A DNA stretch of 64,000 nucleotides from Curtobacterium herbarum (GTDB lineage Bacteria > Actinomycetota > Actinomycetes > Actinomycetales > Microbacteriaceae): the NCBI RefSeq assembly GCF_016907335.1, contig NZ_JAFBBT010000001.1, positions 1,860,001 to 1,924,000 on the forward strand, written 5' to 3'. Positions 1 to 8,236 of this stretch are shown here, piece by piece. A program made the position numbers and the translations under genes. Numbering within the stretch: the stretch's first letter is position 1; each line of letters opens with the position of its first letter. The notes below the pieces were generated by a model. That model saw only the letters and a program-made list of their open reading frames with translations. It was not told the DNA's origin and did no database searches.

Positions 1-553
1 AGGACAGGAGGAGCATGCCGGAGACGTTCCAGACGGTGAGCTCCTGCTCGCCCGCGGTCACCGCGACGGCGATGCCGTAGATCACGAGGGTCGTGCCGTC
101 GTTCACCAGGGACTCGGCGCGGAGGACCGTGGTGTTCCGCCGGGGCAGCGACCGGGTGAGCGCGCCGACGGCGGTGGCGTCCGTCGGGGCGACCGCGGCA
201 CCGAGGACCCACGCCGGGCCCCAGGGCATGCCGAGCAGGTGCAGCAGGGTCGCCACACCGCCGGCGGTCAGGACGACCAGCAGCGTGCCCATCAGGACGA
301 TGCCGCGGAGGTTCGCGCGGATCTCCCGGAGCGAGATCGTCAGGCTCTCCCAGTACAGCAGCGCCGGCAGGAACAGCAGCAGCACCGCGTCGGCCGGCAG
401 CTCCACCTTGCCGAACACCGGGATGAACGCGATCGCGGCACCGAAGGCGAGCAGGAGGACCGGGGGCGCGACGCGCAGCCGGTTCGAGACGGCGGTGGCG
501 ACGGCGATCGCGACCACGAGCACGACGACGAGTTCGGGCGCGATGAGTTCCAT
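1..553 (-). CDS. Na+/H+ antiporter, CPA1 (NhaP-like) family, C-terminus off the window
   Basis: Integral membrane cation:proton antiporter that would exchange cytoplasmic Na+ or K+ for H+. Only the first 184 residues are present; the gene runs off the left edge. The ATG at 551-553 gives MELIAPELVV and then alternating hydrophobic segments. Family motifs are visible: FLPALLYWES at 61-70, the ion-binding APTDATA at 122-128 and ESLVNDGT at 147-154, which together are typical of CPA1 proteins. Full-length members are usually 500-700 residues. Its 5' side faces a small membrane-protein gene transcribed in the same direction, with a tandem repeat between them. Confidence 0.9.
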   Translation of the reverse strand, partial: MELIAPELVVVLVVAIAVATAVSNRLRVAPPVLLLAFGAAIAFIPVFGKVELPADAVLLLFLPALLYWESLTISLREIRANLRGIVLMGTLLVVLTAGGVATLLHLLGMPWGPAWVLGAAVAPTDATAVGALTRSLPRRNTTVLRAESLVNDGTTLVIYGIAVAVTAGEQELTVWNVSGMLLLS

Positions 554-645
554 GGGGACTCCAGCCTGGCAGGGTGCGGATGCGCGCACGTACGGGTCGT
601 CCGCGCAGCGTGCCCGTCCGGCCCGGACGGGAGGGTCAGTGTCGC

Positions 646-711
646 CGCTCAGCGGTGCCGCTCGGCGGTGCCGCTCGGCGGTGCCGCTCAGCGGTGCCGC
701 TCAGCGCGTGC
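646..711. repeat. 13-nt tandem repeat, five units
   Basis: Four clean units of CGCTC(A/G)GCGGTGC follow each other at 646-697 and a fifth, with one extra base, runs to 711. Each unit holds AGCGG and CCGCT around two bases, so single strands could fold into serial short hairpins. The repeat covers the last codons and the stop (688-690) of the small gene read on the minus strand. Because 13 is not a multiple of 3, a change in unit number would move that stop. Confidence 0.85.
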
Positions 712-906
712 CGTCAGCACCAGGAACGTGACGTGCCCGAGCAGGGCGATGCCGAAGAAGACGAGCGCGACCGCGTACACCCGGTCGAGCGTGCCGTCGC
801 CGGTCAGCAGGAGCACGATGCACCCGACCACGGCCGCCGACAGCACGCCGACCTGCACCATCGACCACGTCTTCCGCCACCGCGGCTGCTGTCCCTGACC
901 GTCCAC
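688..906 (-). CDS. Small two-helix membrane protein, function unknown
   Basis: A 72-residue protein starting with GTG at 904-906. After a basic stretch (QQPRWRKTW) it has two hydrophobic segments, about residues 17-35 and 43-66, and ends ARAERHR. I do not recognise a family. A start at the ATG 15 codons downstream is also possible and would leave just the membrane part. It lies upstream of the antiporter gene on the same strand, 134 nt away, so the two may share a transcript. Its stop falls inside a 13-nt tandem repeat, so the C-terminus may vary between strains. Confidence 0.5.
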   Translation of the reverse strand: MDGQGQQPRWRKTWSMVQVGVLSAAVVGCIVLLLTGDGTLDRVYAVALVFFGIALLGHVTFLVLTARAERHR

Positions 907-1081
907 GGGCCCATTCTCCCCCGGGTCGTCGCGCCCGTCCGACCGCTGCCGCGCAGTCGCGGTGCTCGGTTCGGTCGGCCGGGTCTCCGCGGCTCCCACG
1001 ATCGTCGCGCGCCGCAGGTCGTGGTGCCGGGAAGGACCGTGGGTACGGCGACGGACCGGCCCCGAGACCCGCGTCACGACG

Positions 1082-1087
1082 TACGCT
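1082..1087 (+). promoter_or_regulatory. Possible -10 box of a leaderless transcript
   Basis: TACGCT fits the actinobacterial TANNNT -10 pattern and lies 6 nt before the ATG of the SDR gene at 1094. No Shine-Dalgarno sequence is visible there, which would agree with a leaderless mRNA. Inferred from spacing only. Confidence 0.4.
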
Positions 1088-1093
1088 GCGCTG

Positions 1094-1816
1094 ATGGAAC
1101 ACACCGTCCTCGTCACCGGCTCCACCGATGGACTCGGACGACGCTCCGCCGAGTCCCTGCTCGCCGACGGACACCACGTCGTCGTGCACGCGCGCAACAG
1201 CCGGCGCGCGGAGACCCTGGCGGACCTGGTCGACCGCGGCGCCACCCTGGTCACGGCGGACCTCGCCGACATCCGTGCCCTCTGGAGGATGGCCGACGAC
1301 CTCCGCGGAGCCGGACTCACCGCGGTCATCCACAACGCCGGCGTCATCTCCGGCCCGGACGTCCTGCCGGTCAACGTCGTGGCGCCGTACCTGCTCACCG
1401 CACTGCTGCCGGACGTCCGGCGGCACGTCGTCCTGTCGAGCGGCATGCACCGCGGCGGTTCGACCTCGCTCGACCGGATCGACTGGGGCACGTCGACCGG
1501 CTCGTCGTACTCGGACAGCAAGCTGTTCGTGACCGCGTTCGCCGCCGTGCTCCCCCGCCGACGGCCCGGCGTCGTCGCGCACGCCGTCGACCCGGGCTGG
1601 GTGCCGACGAAGATGGGCGGCGCCGGCGCACCCGACGACCTGGAGGCCGGCCACCACACCCAGGACTGGCTCGCCGTCACCGACGACCCCGACGCCGCGA
1701 CACCGGGCTACTGGTACCACCGGGAACGGGCGACGCCAGTGGCTGCGGCGCGCGACTCGGCGTTCCAGGGCGCACTCCTCGCTGCGCTGGCGGACCTGAC
1801 GGGCGAACGCCTCTGA
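1094..1816 (+). CDS. SDR-family NAD(P)-dependent oxidoreductase
   Basis: A 240-residue short-chain dehydrogenase/reductase, a cytosolic NAD(P)-dependent oxidoreductase of unknown substrate. The cofactor-binding TGSTDGLG is at residues 8-15, NAG at 81-83, the serine region HVVLSS at 111-116, the catalytic pair Y129/K133 (YSDSK) and the DPGW loop at 156-159. This is a classical SDR layout, although the protein is short at its C-terminal end. The ATG at 1094 was chosen because the nucleotide-binding strand starts right after it. A possible -10 box 6 nt upstream suggests a leaderless message. It stands alone between a minus-strand small gene and the manganese catalase. Confidence 0.85.
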   Translation: MEHTVLVTGSTDGLGRRSAESLLADGHHVVVHARNSRRAETLADLVDRGATLVTADLADIRALWRMADDLRGAGLTAVIHNAGVISGPDVLPVNVVAPYLLTALLPDVRRHVVLSSGMHRGGSTSLDRIDWGTSTGSSYSDSKLFVTAFAAVLPRRRPGVVAHAVDPGWVPTKMGGAGAPDDLEAGHHTQDWLAVTDDPDAATPGYWYHRERATPVAAARDSAFQGALLAALADLTGERL

Positions 1817-1944
1817 CGGTCCGGAGCACCGGGAGCACGCTGGACGGGGCAGTCCAGGACACGCGGATCTGTGCCCGTTGGCCGGTGTCGCCGAGCAGGG
1901 TCTGGCGAGACGGCGCCCCCGCTGTCCGGATGTCGAGGAGACAC

Positions 1945-2898
1945 ATGTACTTCCACGCACAGACCTGGATCAACGACATCGCCGACGGCGAGCCCGACCC
2001 CGCAGCGGCGAACGCCCTGCAGGAAGGTCTCGGCGGCCAGTTCGGCGAGATGCGCACGATGATGCAGTACCTCTTCCAGGCGATGAACTTCCGCGGCCCG
2101 GCGGCGAAGCCGTACCGCGACCTCATCCAGGGCGTCGGCACCGAGGAGATCAGCCACGTCGAGCTCATCGGCACGACGATCTCCCGTCTGCTCGACGGCT
2201 CGCCGCAGTACTCCGGGAAGCTCACCGACCCGCTCGACACCCCGGGAGCCAAGGGCGCGACTCCGCTGAACATCGCGCTCGACACGAGCAACATCCACCA
2301 CTACCTCGTCGGTGCGCAGGGCGCGCTGCCGGTCGACTCGGCGGGCAACCCGTGGAGCGGCAGCTACGTCTACAACTCCGGCAACCTGCCGCTCGACCTG
2401 CTCTACAACCTCATGCTCGAGTCCACCGGGCGCCTGCAGAAGTGCCGCATCTACGAGATGACGGACAACCCGACCGCCCGTGCGACGGTCGCCTACCTGA
2501 TCGTCCGCGACCAGGCGCACGAGAACGCCTACGCCAAGGCACTGGAGACGCTCGGGGTCGAGTGGAAGACGCTGCTGCCGATCCCGAAGACCAACGCCGA
2601 GCAGTTCCCCGAGGTCAAGGAGCTGGTCGACCTCGGCCTGCAGAGCAAGCAGTACAGCTTCGACCTCGACGGCAAGTCCGAGGCCGGCAAGATCTTCCGC
2701 GGCGCCTCGCCGTCGAAGGACGGGACGGACCTCGACGCGTCGGAGCAGGCACCCACGGGAGCGCCCTCCTTCATCGCCGAGGAGCGCCTGGAGGAGTTCG
2801 CGCCGGGTCTCGACGCGGACCTGCTCGCCCTCATCCAGCAGACCGCCGAGCTGGAGCTCGACGAGGTGTCGTCCTTCTACGGACCCACCGGGTCCTGA
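1945..2898 (+). CDS. Manganese catalase family protein
   Basis: A 317-residue non-haem catalase that would split hydrogen peroxide to water and oxygen with a di-manganese centre in a ferritin-like four-helix bundle. The expected ligands are all in place: E35, the E68-x-x-H71 pair, E159, and H192 in RDQAHENAY. The spacing E159 to H192 (33 residues) equals that of characterised manganese catalases. A clear Shine-Dalgarno sequence GAGGAG (1935-1940) sits 4 nt before the ATG. The C-terminal about 60 residues are acidic and poorly conserved in the family. A strong bidirectional hairpin follows the stop. Likely role: peroxide defence, as in many soil and plant actinobacteria. Confidence 0.93.
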   Translation: MYFHAQTWINDIADGEPDPAAANALQEGLGGQFGEMRTMMQYLFQAMNFRGPAAKPYRDLIQGVGTEEISHVELIGTTISRLLDGSPQYSGKLTDPLDTPGAKGATPLNIALDTSNIHHYLVGAQGALPVDSAGNPWSGSYVYNSGNLPLDLLYNLMLESTGRLQKCRIYEMTDNPTARATVAYLIVRDQAHENAYAKALETLGVEWKTLLPIPKTNAEQFPEVKELVDLGLQSKQYSFDLDGKSEAGKIFRGASPSKDGTDLDASEQAPTGAPSFIAEERLEEFAPGLDADLLALIQQTAELELDEVSSFYGPTGS

Positions 2899-2915
2899 TC
2901 CGGACCGTCGGACGA

Positions 2916-2964
2916 GACGGACGGGAGGCACGGCGCACGTGGTGCGCCGTGCCTCCCGTCCGTC
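2916..2964. terminator. Bidirectional hairpin terminator
   Basis: Perfect 23-bp arms (2916-2938 and 2942-2964) around a 3-nt loop, between the convergent catalase and SDR genes. The arm contains GGACGGGAGGC, a core that recurs in other terminators of this window. Confidence 0.85.
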
Positions 2965-3004
2965 AGTCCCCGAGCCTGGTTCCGGTCGGCGTGCGCCGAC
3001 CGGC

Positions 3005-3706
3005 TCAGGCGATCTGCGCGGAGAAGTCGACGGGGTCGCCCGCCAGGGAAGCCTTGACCATGCGGGTCCAGTCGTCGACGAGCACCTCGGTGGCGTCCCG
3101 CTCGACCCCGTCGAGCGCCGCACGGACGACGTCCGCGGGGGCCGTCATGGGACCTTCGTAGCCCGCCATCATGTCGGTGTCCGCAGCACCGAGGTGCAGG
3201 CCCTGGACGGTGACACCTCGACCGGCCAGTTCGAGCCGGACGGCGTTGGTCATGTTCCACTCGGCGGCCTTCGCGATGGCGTACCCGCCCGCGCCCGGTG
3301 CCGAGAACCACGAGAGCGCGGAGAGGACGTTGACGATCGCGCCACCGCCGTTCCGCTCGATGACGGGGGCGAACGCCCGGATCGCCTCGAGCGTTCCCCA
3401 GAGGTGGGTGTCGACGGCTCGACGGGCGTCCGACAGGTCGTCGGAGAGCAGCGAGCCGGACGACAGGACGCCGGCGTTGTCGATCAGCAGCGTGACGTCG
3501 CCGGCTGCAGCAGCGGCGGCCGCGATCGAGGCCGGGTCGGTGATGTCGAGGGCGAGCACCTCGACCCCGGCGACGTCGACGAGTTCGGGGCGTCGAGCCG
3601 TGGCGTAGACCTTCGACGCGCCACGCTCCAGGAGCTGTTCGACGAAGTGCCGTCCGATGCCGCGGTTCGACCCGGTGACGAGGGCGACGGATCCGGTGAT
3701 GTCCAT
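3005..3706 (-). CDS. SDR-family oxidoreductase, divergent from a MerR regulator
   Basis: A 233-residue short-chain dehydrogenase. Key elements: TGSNRGIG at 11-18, DNAG at 76-79, S129 in NVLSALSW, and Y142/K146 in GYAIAK. It probably reduces or oxidises a small carbonyl or alcohol with NADP(H); the substrate cannot be told. It is divergent from the MerR-family gene at 3806, and its promoter region carries a dyad typical of MerR-type operators, so it is likely the main target of that regulator. SDR/MerR divergent pairs are common in Actinobacteria. Confidence 0.9.
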   Translation of the reverse strand: MDITGSVALVTGSNRGIGRHFVEQLLERGASKVYATARRPELVDVAGVEVLALDITDPASIAAAAAAAGDVTLLIDNAGVLSSGSLLSDDLSDARRAVDTHLWGTLEAIRAFAPVIERNGGGAIVNVLSALSWFSAPGAGGYAIAKAAEWNMTNAVRLELAGRGVTVQGLHLGAADTDMMAGYEGPMTAPADVVRAALDGVERDATEVLVDDWTRMVKASLAGDPVDFSAQIA

Positions 3707-3755
3707 GGTGGTGGTGTCCTTCCGCCGCGCGGGTCCGTCCCGCTGCGGCTCGGTT

Positions 3756-3790
3756 ACGGTAGGACCTCACATCAGTGTCAGGGGCAAGCC
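3756..3790 (-). promoter_or_regulatory. MerR-type promoter/operator for the SDR gene
   Basis: Read on the minus strand: a -35-like TTGCCC, then a long spacer of about 19-20 nt, then TACCGT. The spacer holds an imperfect dyad at 3765-3782 (CCTGACA against TGTGAGG). An over-long spacer filled by a dyad is the hallmark of promoters activated by MerR proteins through DNA distortion. The divergent MerR gene starts only 23 nt away. Confidence 0.65.
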
Positions 3791-3805
3791 CCGAACGGAG
3801 ACGAC

Positions 3806-4210
3806 ATGCGCATCGGCGACCTCGCGGCCCGGACCGGGGTGAGCGTCCGCTCGCTCCGGTACTACGAGGAGCAGGGGATGCTCACCGCCACCCGGTCCGG
3901 CAGCGGACAGCGGACGTACGGGACGGAGGCCGTGGACCGGGTCCGTCTGGTGCAGCAGCTCTTCGGCGCCGGGCTGCCGAGCCGCACCATCGTGCGGCTC
4001 CTGCCCTGCGTCGACGCGGGGACGGCCACGCCCGAGTCCTTCGCCCTGCTCGTGCAGGAACGCGACCGGATCTCCGCGCAGCTGGCCGAGCTGACGGCGA
4101 CGCGGGACCGGCTCGACGAGGTCATCCACATCTCCGAGCACCCGACTCCCGAGCACTGCCCGACGCTCCGCACCGCGCCGCTCGCTGTGAACGCGGGCAC
4201 CGCCGCCTGA
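3806..4210 (+). CDS. MerR-family transcriptional regulator
   Basis: A 134-residue DNA-binding regulator. The N-terminal winged helix-turn-helix MRIGDLAARTGVSVRSLRYY leads into EEQGML (residues 21-26), the standard MerR signature, followed by the R-x-Y wing and a coiled-coil dimerisation helix (about 78-112). The short C-terminal tail carries two cysteines, C68 and C118, which are too few and too far apart for a recognised metal site, so an effector cannot be named. It is divergent from the SDR gene and very probably controls it from the dyad at 3765-3782. Start ATG is preceded by ACGGAG. Confidence 0.92.
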   Translation: MRIGDLAARTGVSVRSLRYYEEQGMLTATRSGSGQRTYGTEAVDRVRLVQQLFGAGLPSRTIVRLLPCVDAGTATPESFALLVQERDRISAQLAELTATRDRLDEVIHISEHPTPEHCPTLRTAPLAVNAGTAA

Positions 4211-4300
4211 CGGTCTCTCAGGTGTCTCGACGGTGCAGAGTCCCGCCGTCCGGCATGATGACGGGACCGGGACCACTTCCGGACTGACCCTGGGGGATGC

Positions 4301-5635
4301 ATGTCGGACGACGGACGAGCGCACGCGGACCGGACGACGAGCCCGCCACCGCTCATCCGACACGGTCGACTGCGTCGCCGGGGTCCGTTCGGGTTCGTGC
4401 TGCGCGGCATCGCGGTCGTCGCCGCGGTCGCCGTGGTGGGCTCCGGTTCGGTCGCCGCGATCGCCACCTGGCAGGTCCTGCAGAGCGCGCAGCCGTCCGT
4501 CTCGCTGGCGATGCCCGGCACCACGGCGAAGAAGGCACCCGCGCTGACGGCCCAGTCCGGCGAGGTCAACATGCTGCTCGTCGCGACCGACACCCGCGAC
4601 GGGCAGGGCGCCGGCTTCGACGACGCGGCGAACCAGCAGGCGAGCAACGGCGTCGGCAACAACGACACCAACATCCTCGTGCACATCTCGGCCGACCACT
4701 CGAACATGTCGGTCATCAGCTTCCCCCGCGACCTCGTCGTCCCGATCCCGGCGTGCACGAACGACGACGGTGCTGTCACCCCGGCCTCGTCCGCCGCGAT
4801 GCTGAACACCGCCCTCTCTCGCGGCGGCGAGAAGCACGGGCTCGCCTGCGTCGCCAGCACCATCGGCAAGCTCACCGGACTGCAGATCGCATACGCCGGC
4901 AAGATCACCTTCGACGGGGTCGTCCGGATGGCCGACGCGGTCGGCGGCGTCACGGTGTGCCTCGCCACACCGATCAAGGACGACGACGTCACGCCGGCGC
5001 TCGACCTGCAGCCCGGCAACCGCGAGCTGCAGGGCGCAGAAGCCGCCGCGTTCCTCCGGTCCCGCCACGGCGTCGGCGACGCGAGCGACCTGGGCCGCAT
5101 CAGCAACCAGCAGACCTTCATGTCGGCGCTCGCCCGCCAGACCGTCTCCGCCGGCACGCTCACCAACCCGGCGAAGGTCCTGCGGCTCGCGGACACCGCC
5201 TTCAAGAACATGGTCTTGTCGGACACCCTGAACGACCCGGCGACCCTGGCGCGCCTCGCCCTGGCGGTGAACACCGTCGGGCTCTCGAACATGGTGTTCC
5301 TGCAGTTCCCCGTCGTCGACGACCCCGCCGACCCGGCCCGGGTCCTGGTGTCCGAGGGGCCGGCGGCGACCCTGACCGCGGCGCTGCAGGCGGACGAACC
5401 CGTGCAGCTCGCACCGAACAGCCTCGGTCGCTCGGCCGTGCGGGATCCGGACGCGCCCACCGCGACAGCGTCGGCACCATCCAGCGAATCGGGGACCACC
5501 ACCCCGCCCGCAGCCGGCAGCCCGACGACGGCTCCGGCGACGCCCGGGTCGAGCGCGTCCGCCGCCGAGCTGCCGGACTCGGTCTCCGGACAGACCGCCG
5601 ACACGGTGACCTGCGCAGCCAAGTCGAAGGAGTAG
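4301..5635 (+). CDS. LCP-family (LytR-CpsA-Psr) cell-wall polymer transferase
   Basis: A 444-residue membrane-anchored enzyme of the LCP family, which attaches secondary polymers to peptidoglycan outside the membrane. A basic cytoplasmic tail is followed by one transmembrane helix (about 31-57) and the extracellular LCP domain from about residue 88. Typical landmarks: VATDTRD at 94-100, NDTNILVHIS at 121-130, SFPRDL at 140-145 and the later FLRSRHG...DLGRISNQQ block, which supply the acidic and arginine residues of the active site. The C-terminal 70 residues are rich in Ser, Thr, Pro and Ala and are probably a wall-spanning tail. Stand-alone gene. Confidence 0.9.
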   Translation: MSDDGRAHADRTTSPPPLIRHGRLRRRGPFGFVLRGIAVVAAVAVVGSGSVAAIATWQVLQSAQPSVSLAMPGTTAKKAPALTAQSGEVNMLLVATDTRDGQGAGFDDAANQQASNGVGNNDTNILVHISADHSNMSVISFPRDLVVPIPACTNDDGAVTPASSAAMLNTALSRGGEKHGLACVASTIGKLTGLQIAYAGKITFDGVVRMADAVGGVTVCLATPIKDDDVTPALDLQPGNRELQGAEAAAFLRSRHGVGDASDLGRISNQQTFMSALARQTVSAGTLTNPAKVLRLADTAFKNMVLSDTLNDPATLARLALAVNTVGLSNMVFLQFPVVDDPADPARVLVSEGPAATLTAALQADEPVQLAPNSLGRSAVRDPDAPTATASAPSSESGTTTPPAAGSPTTAPATPGSSASAAELPDSVSGQTADTVTCAAKSKE

Positions 5636-5667
5636 GCCGGGTCCAGCCAGCGGCCGCATCGCGCGCC

Positions 5668-5841
5668 TCAGAACTCGGGACTGCCCGATCCGATGCGCTC
5701 GCTGGCGCGGAGGAACAACCCGTCCTCGCACGGTTGCCCAGCAGCGGCGATCGTCGCGTTCGCCGCGGCTGTGCGCAACGCGTCCACGGCTGCAGCTGCG
5801 GCGTCGGAACGGTCGCCCTCATCGGGTTCGTCAGGATCCAT
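5668..5841 (-). CDS. Small hypothetical protein (57 residues)
   Basis: Reads MDPDEPDEGDRSDAA, then an alanine-rich helix and a short tail ending GSGSPEF. The beginning is strongly acidic. I do not recognise it. It is convergent with the LCP gene and lies in the gap before prfC. The reading frame is open further upstream, but the ATG at 5839-5841 gives the only composition that looks like a protein. It could be spurious. Confidence 0.4.
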   Translation of the reverse strand: MDPDEPDEGDRSDAAAAAVDALRTAAANATIAAAGQPCEDGLFLRASERIGSGSPEF

Positions 5842-6028
5842 CCGACGATCTTCCCAGCAGACCGGATCACGCTGATCCGTCGCCTGCTGGCGATGCTCGC
5901 CGGACGCGGACGGGCCTGCCGGACACTGCCGGTTCGTCGACTGTCCGGGGCAGTCGGTATCGTCGTGGGGTGCAGAAGTCGGAACGCCCAGGTCTCGCCG
6001 TCGGTCGACGCCCCGAGCGGGTCGGCGC

Positions 6029-7621
6029 GTGACCGGTCCGGCCCCGGCGGACGCGGCCCTCGCCGGCACGATCGAGCGGGAAGCCGACCGCCGCCGCACC
6101 GTCGCCGTGATCGCGCACCCGGACGCGGGCAAGTCGACGCTGACCGAGTCGCTGACCCTCGCAGCGTCGGCCATCGACGAAGCGGGCGCGGTGAAGGGCA
6201 AGGCCACCCGCCGCGCGACCGTGTCCGACTGGATGGAGATCGAGCGCAGCCGCGGCATCTCGATCAGCTCGGCGGTCGTCCAGCTCGACGCCGCCGGCAC
6301 GCTCATCAACGTCGTCGACACCCCGGGCCACGCGGACTTCTCCGAGGACACCTACCGTGCGCTCGCAGCCGTCGACTGCGCGGTCATGCTGATCGACGCC
6401 GCGAAGGGCATGGAGGCGCAGACGATCCGCCTGTTCGAGGTGTGCCGGACGCGCGACATCCCGGTGATCGCCGTCGTCAACAAGTGGGACCGCCCCGGCC
6501 GTGAAGCCCTCGACCTGCTCGACGAGCTGGAGGAGCGCACCGGCCGCGTGCCGACCCCGGTCACCTGGCCGGTCGGCGAAGCCGGCGACCTGCAGGGACT
6601 CGTGGACACCACGACCGAGACCCTGACCACGTACGAGTCGACCGGCGGCGGACACCTGCCGGTCGCGACGGTCCGCTCCGGGGCCGAGGCGGCCGAGCGC
6701 TTCGGCTCCGCGTGGGCGACCGCGCTCGAAGAGGTCGAACTCACCCGCGAGGTCCGTGGTCTGCCCGACCAGGACGACTTCCACGCGCGGGTCAGCATGC
6801 CGGTGTTCTTCGGCGTCGCCACCAAGCACCTCGGCACGGTCGACCTGCTGCGGTTCCTCCGCGACACCGCTCCCCCTGCCCTGCCGCGTCGCACCGAGGA
6901 CGGTGCACCCCGCCCGGTCACCGAGCCCTTCGCAGCCCAGGTGTTCAAGGTGCAGGCGAACATGGACCCGGCCCACCACGACCAGGTCGCCTTCGTCCGG
7001 ATCTGCTCCGGTCGCTTCGACCGCGGCATGATGCTCACCCACGCGCAGTCCGGGCGTCGCTTCAACACCAAGCACGCGCTCAGCGTCTTCGGTCGGGAGC
7101 GCGACACCGTGGACGTCGCCTGGCCCGGCGACGTCGTCGGCCTCGTGAACGCCACGATGCTGCACCCCGGCGACACGCTCTACAGCGACGAGGCGGTCGA
7201 GTTCGAGCCGCTCCCCCGGTTCGCGCCGGAGATGTTCGCCACGGTCGCACCGACCGACCCGAGCACGGCGAAGAAGTTCCGGAAGGGCATGCAGCAGCTG
7301 GCCGGCGAGGGCGTCGTGCAGCTGCTCGAGTCCGAGCGTCGGACCGCGCAGGCCCCGATGGTCGGCGTCATCGGCTCGCTGCAGCTCGAGGTCCTGACCT
7401 CGCGGCTGCAGGCGGAGTTCGGCACCGCGGTCCGCGTCGAGCCGCTGCCGTGGACGATGGTCCGCCTGGTCACCGACTCCGACCTCGCGTTGCTCGAGCG
7501 TCGCCGTGACCTGGAGATCGTGACCACCGACCGCGACCGCTACGGCCTGTTCCGCGACCAGTGGCACCTCAACTCCGTGATGCGCGAGCTCAAGGGCCTG
7601 GAGCTGCCGACGCCGGTGTGA
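6029..7621 (+). CDS. prfC: Peptide chain release factor 3
   Basis: A 530-residue translational GTPase of the RF3 class, which recycles release factors 1 and 2 from the ribosome after peptide release. GTPase motifs: AHPDAGKST (29-37, P-loop), RGISI (75-79, switch I), DTPGH (97-101) and NKWD (151-154). The following domains have the RF3-type sequence, including KVQANMDPAHHDQVAFVRICSG. Length matches the family (about 530). Start is GTG at 6029. It is a stand-alone gene closed by a perfect hairpin terminator. Confidence 0.96.
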   Translation: MTGPAPADAALAGTIEREADRRRTVAVIAHPDAGKSTLTESLTLAASAIDEAGAVKGKATRRATVSDWMEIERSRGISISSAVVQLDAAGTLINVVDTPGHADFSEDTYRALAAVDCAVMLIDAAKGMEAQTIRLFEVCRTRDIPVIAVVNKWDRPGREALDLLDELEERTGRVPTPVTWPVGEAGDLQGLVDTTTETLTTYESTGGGHLPVATVRSGAEAAERFGSAWATALEEVELTREVRGLPDQDDFHARVSMPVFFGVATKHLGTVDLLRFLRDTAPPALPRRTEDGAPRPVTEPFAAQVFKVQANMDPAHHDQVAFVRICSGRFDRGMMLTHAQSGRRFNTKHALSVFGRERDTVDVAWPGDVVGLVNATMLHPGDTLYSDEAVEFEPLPRFAPEMFATVAPTDPSTAKKFRKGMQQLAGEGVVQLLESERRTAQAPMVGVIGSLQLEVLTSRLQAEFGTAVRVEPLPWTMVRLVTDSDLALLERRRDLEIVTTDRDRYGLFRDQWHLNSVMRELKGLELPTPV

Positions 7622-7653
7622 CCGACGCGACGGGCCGGCTCACCGACGTCGTC

Positions 7654-7699
7654 CCGGACGGGAGGCGCGGTGCGGGCTGGTGTCGCGCCTCCCGTCCGG
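7654..7699. terminator. Hairpin terminator after prfC
   Basis: Perfect 16-bp arms (7654-7669 and 7684-7699) with a 14-nt loop between the convergent prfC and lipoprotein genes. The arm CCGGACGGGAGGCGCG is the clearest copy of the recurrent terminator stem of this window. Confidence 0.85.
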
Positions 7700-7731
7700 C
7701 TCCGGTCACGCCCGTCAGTCGGGTGACACGG

Positions 7732-8190
7732 TCAGCCGGGTGATGCTGGCAGGCGCACCGTGACGCGTCCGGACGACGGGCCGCCGCACGGGTCCGCCGC
7801 GTGCGGGCTGTCCCAGCGGAACCGCACCGCCTGCGCGCTGAGCAGCGTGCCGGCCTGGTCGTAGACGGCGACCGCCCCACGGCTCGGCGTGTCCATGCCC
7901 AGGTGCAGCGGCCAGCGGACGCCGCCCGACACCGGGGTCGGCGTGCTGCCGAGGGCGGCCTCCGGCGGGTCGGCGAGCGGTTCGTCGGCGGTGGGCGGGG
8001 TGCATCCGGCCCCGCCGCACGCCGTCACGGTAGCGACCGCTGCGGTGTCGCCGAGCAGGGTCACCTCGACACCGTTGGCCCAGCCGATCGCGGTGCACGC
8101 CGCCGGGCCCGCACAGCCGGCCACCCCGACCGTGACGACGAGGGCGATCGCCGCCGCCCCGCCGCTGACCGCCGCCCGCCCCGTCCCCAT
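7732..8190 (-). CDS. Putative lipoprotein
   Basis: A 152-residue exported lipoprotein. The ATG at 8190 gives a standard signal peptide with a lipobox VAGC whose cysteine is residue 26. The mature part has four further cysteines (ACTAIG, ACGGAGC and DPCGG), which suggests disulfides, and mentions of no known domain. The sequence VAVYDQAGTLLSAQ and FRWDSPH occur near the end. Function unknown. It lies 46 nt downstream of the multi-pass membrane protein on the same strand and may be co-transcribed with it. Confidence 0.75.
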   Translation of the reverse strand: MGTGRAAVSGGAAAIALVVTVGVAGCAGPAACTAIGWANGVEVTLLGDTAAVATVTACGGAGCTPPTADEPLADPPEAALGSTPTPVSGGVRWPLHLGMDTPSRGAVAVYDQAGTLLSAQAVRFRWDSPHAADPCGGPSSGRVTVRLPASPG

Positions 8191-8236
8191 GCGACGATCC
8201 TGCACCGGTCGGTCCCGACGGCGGGACACGGTTCGG

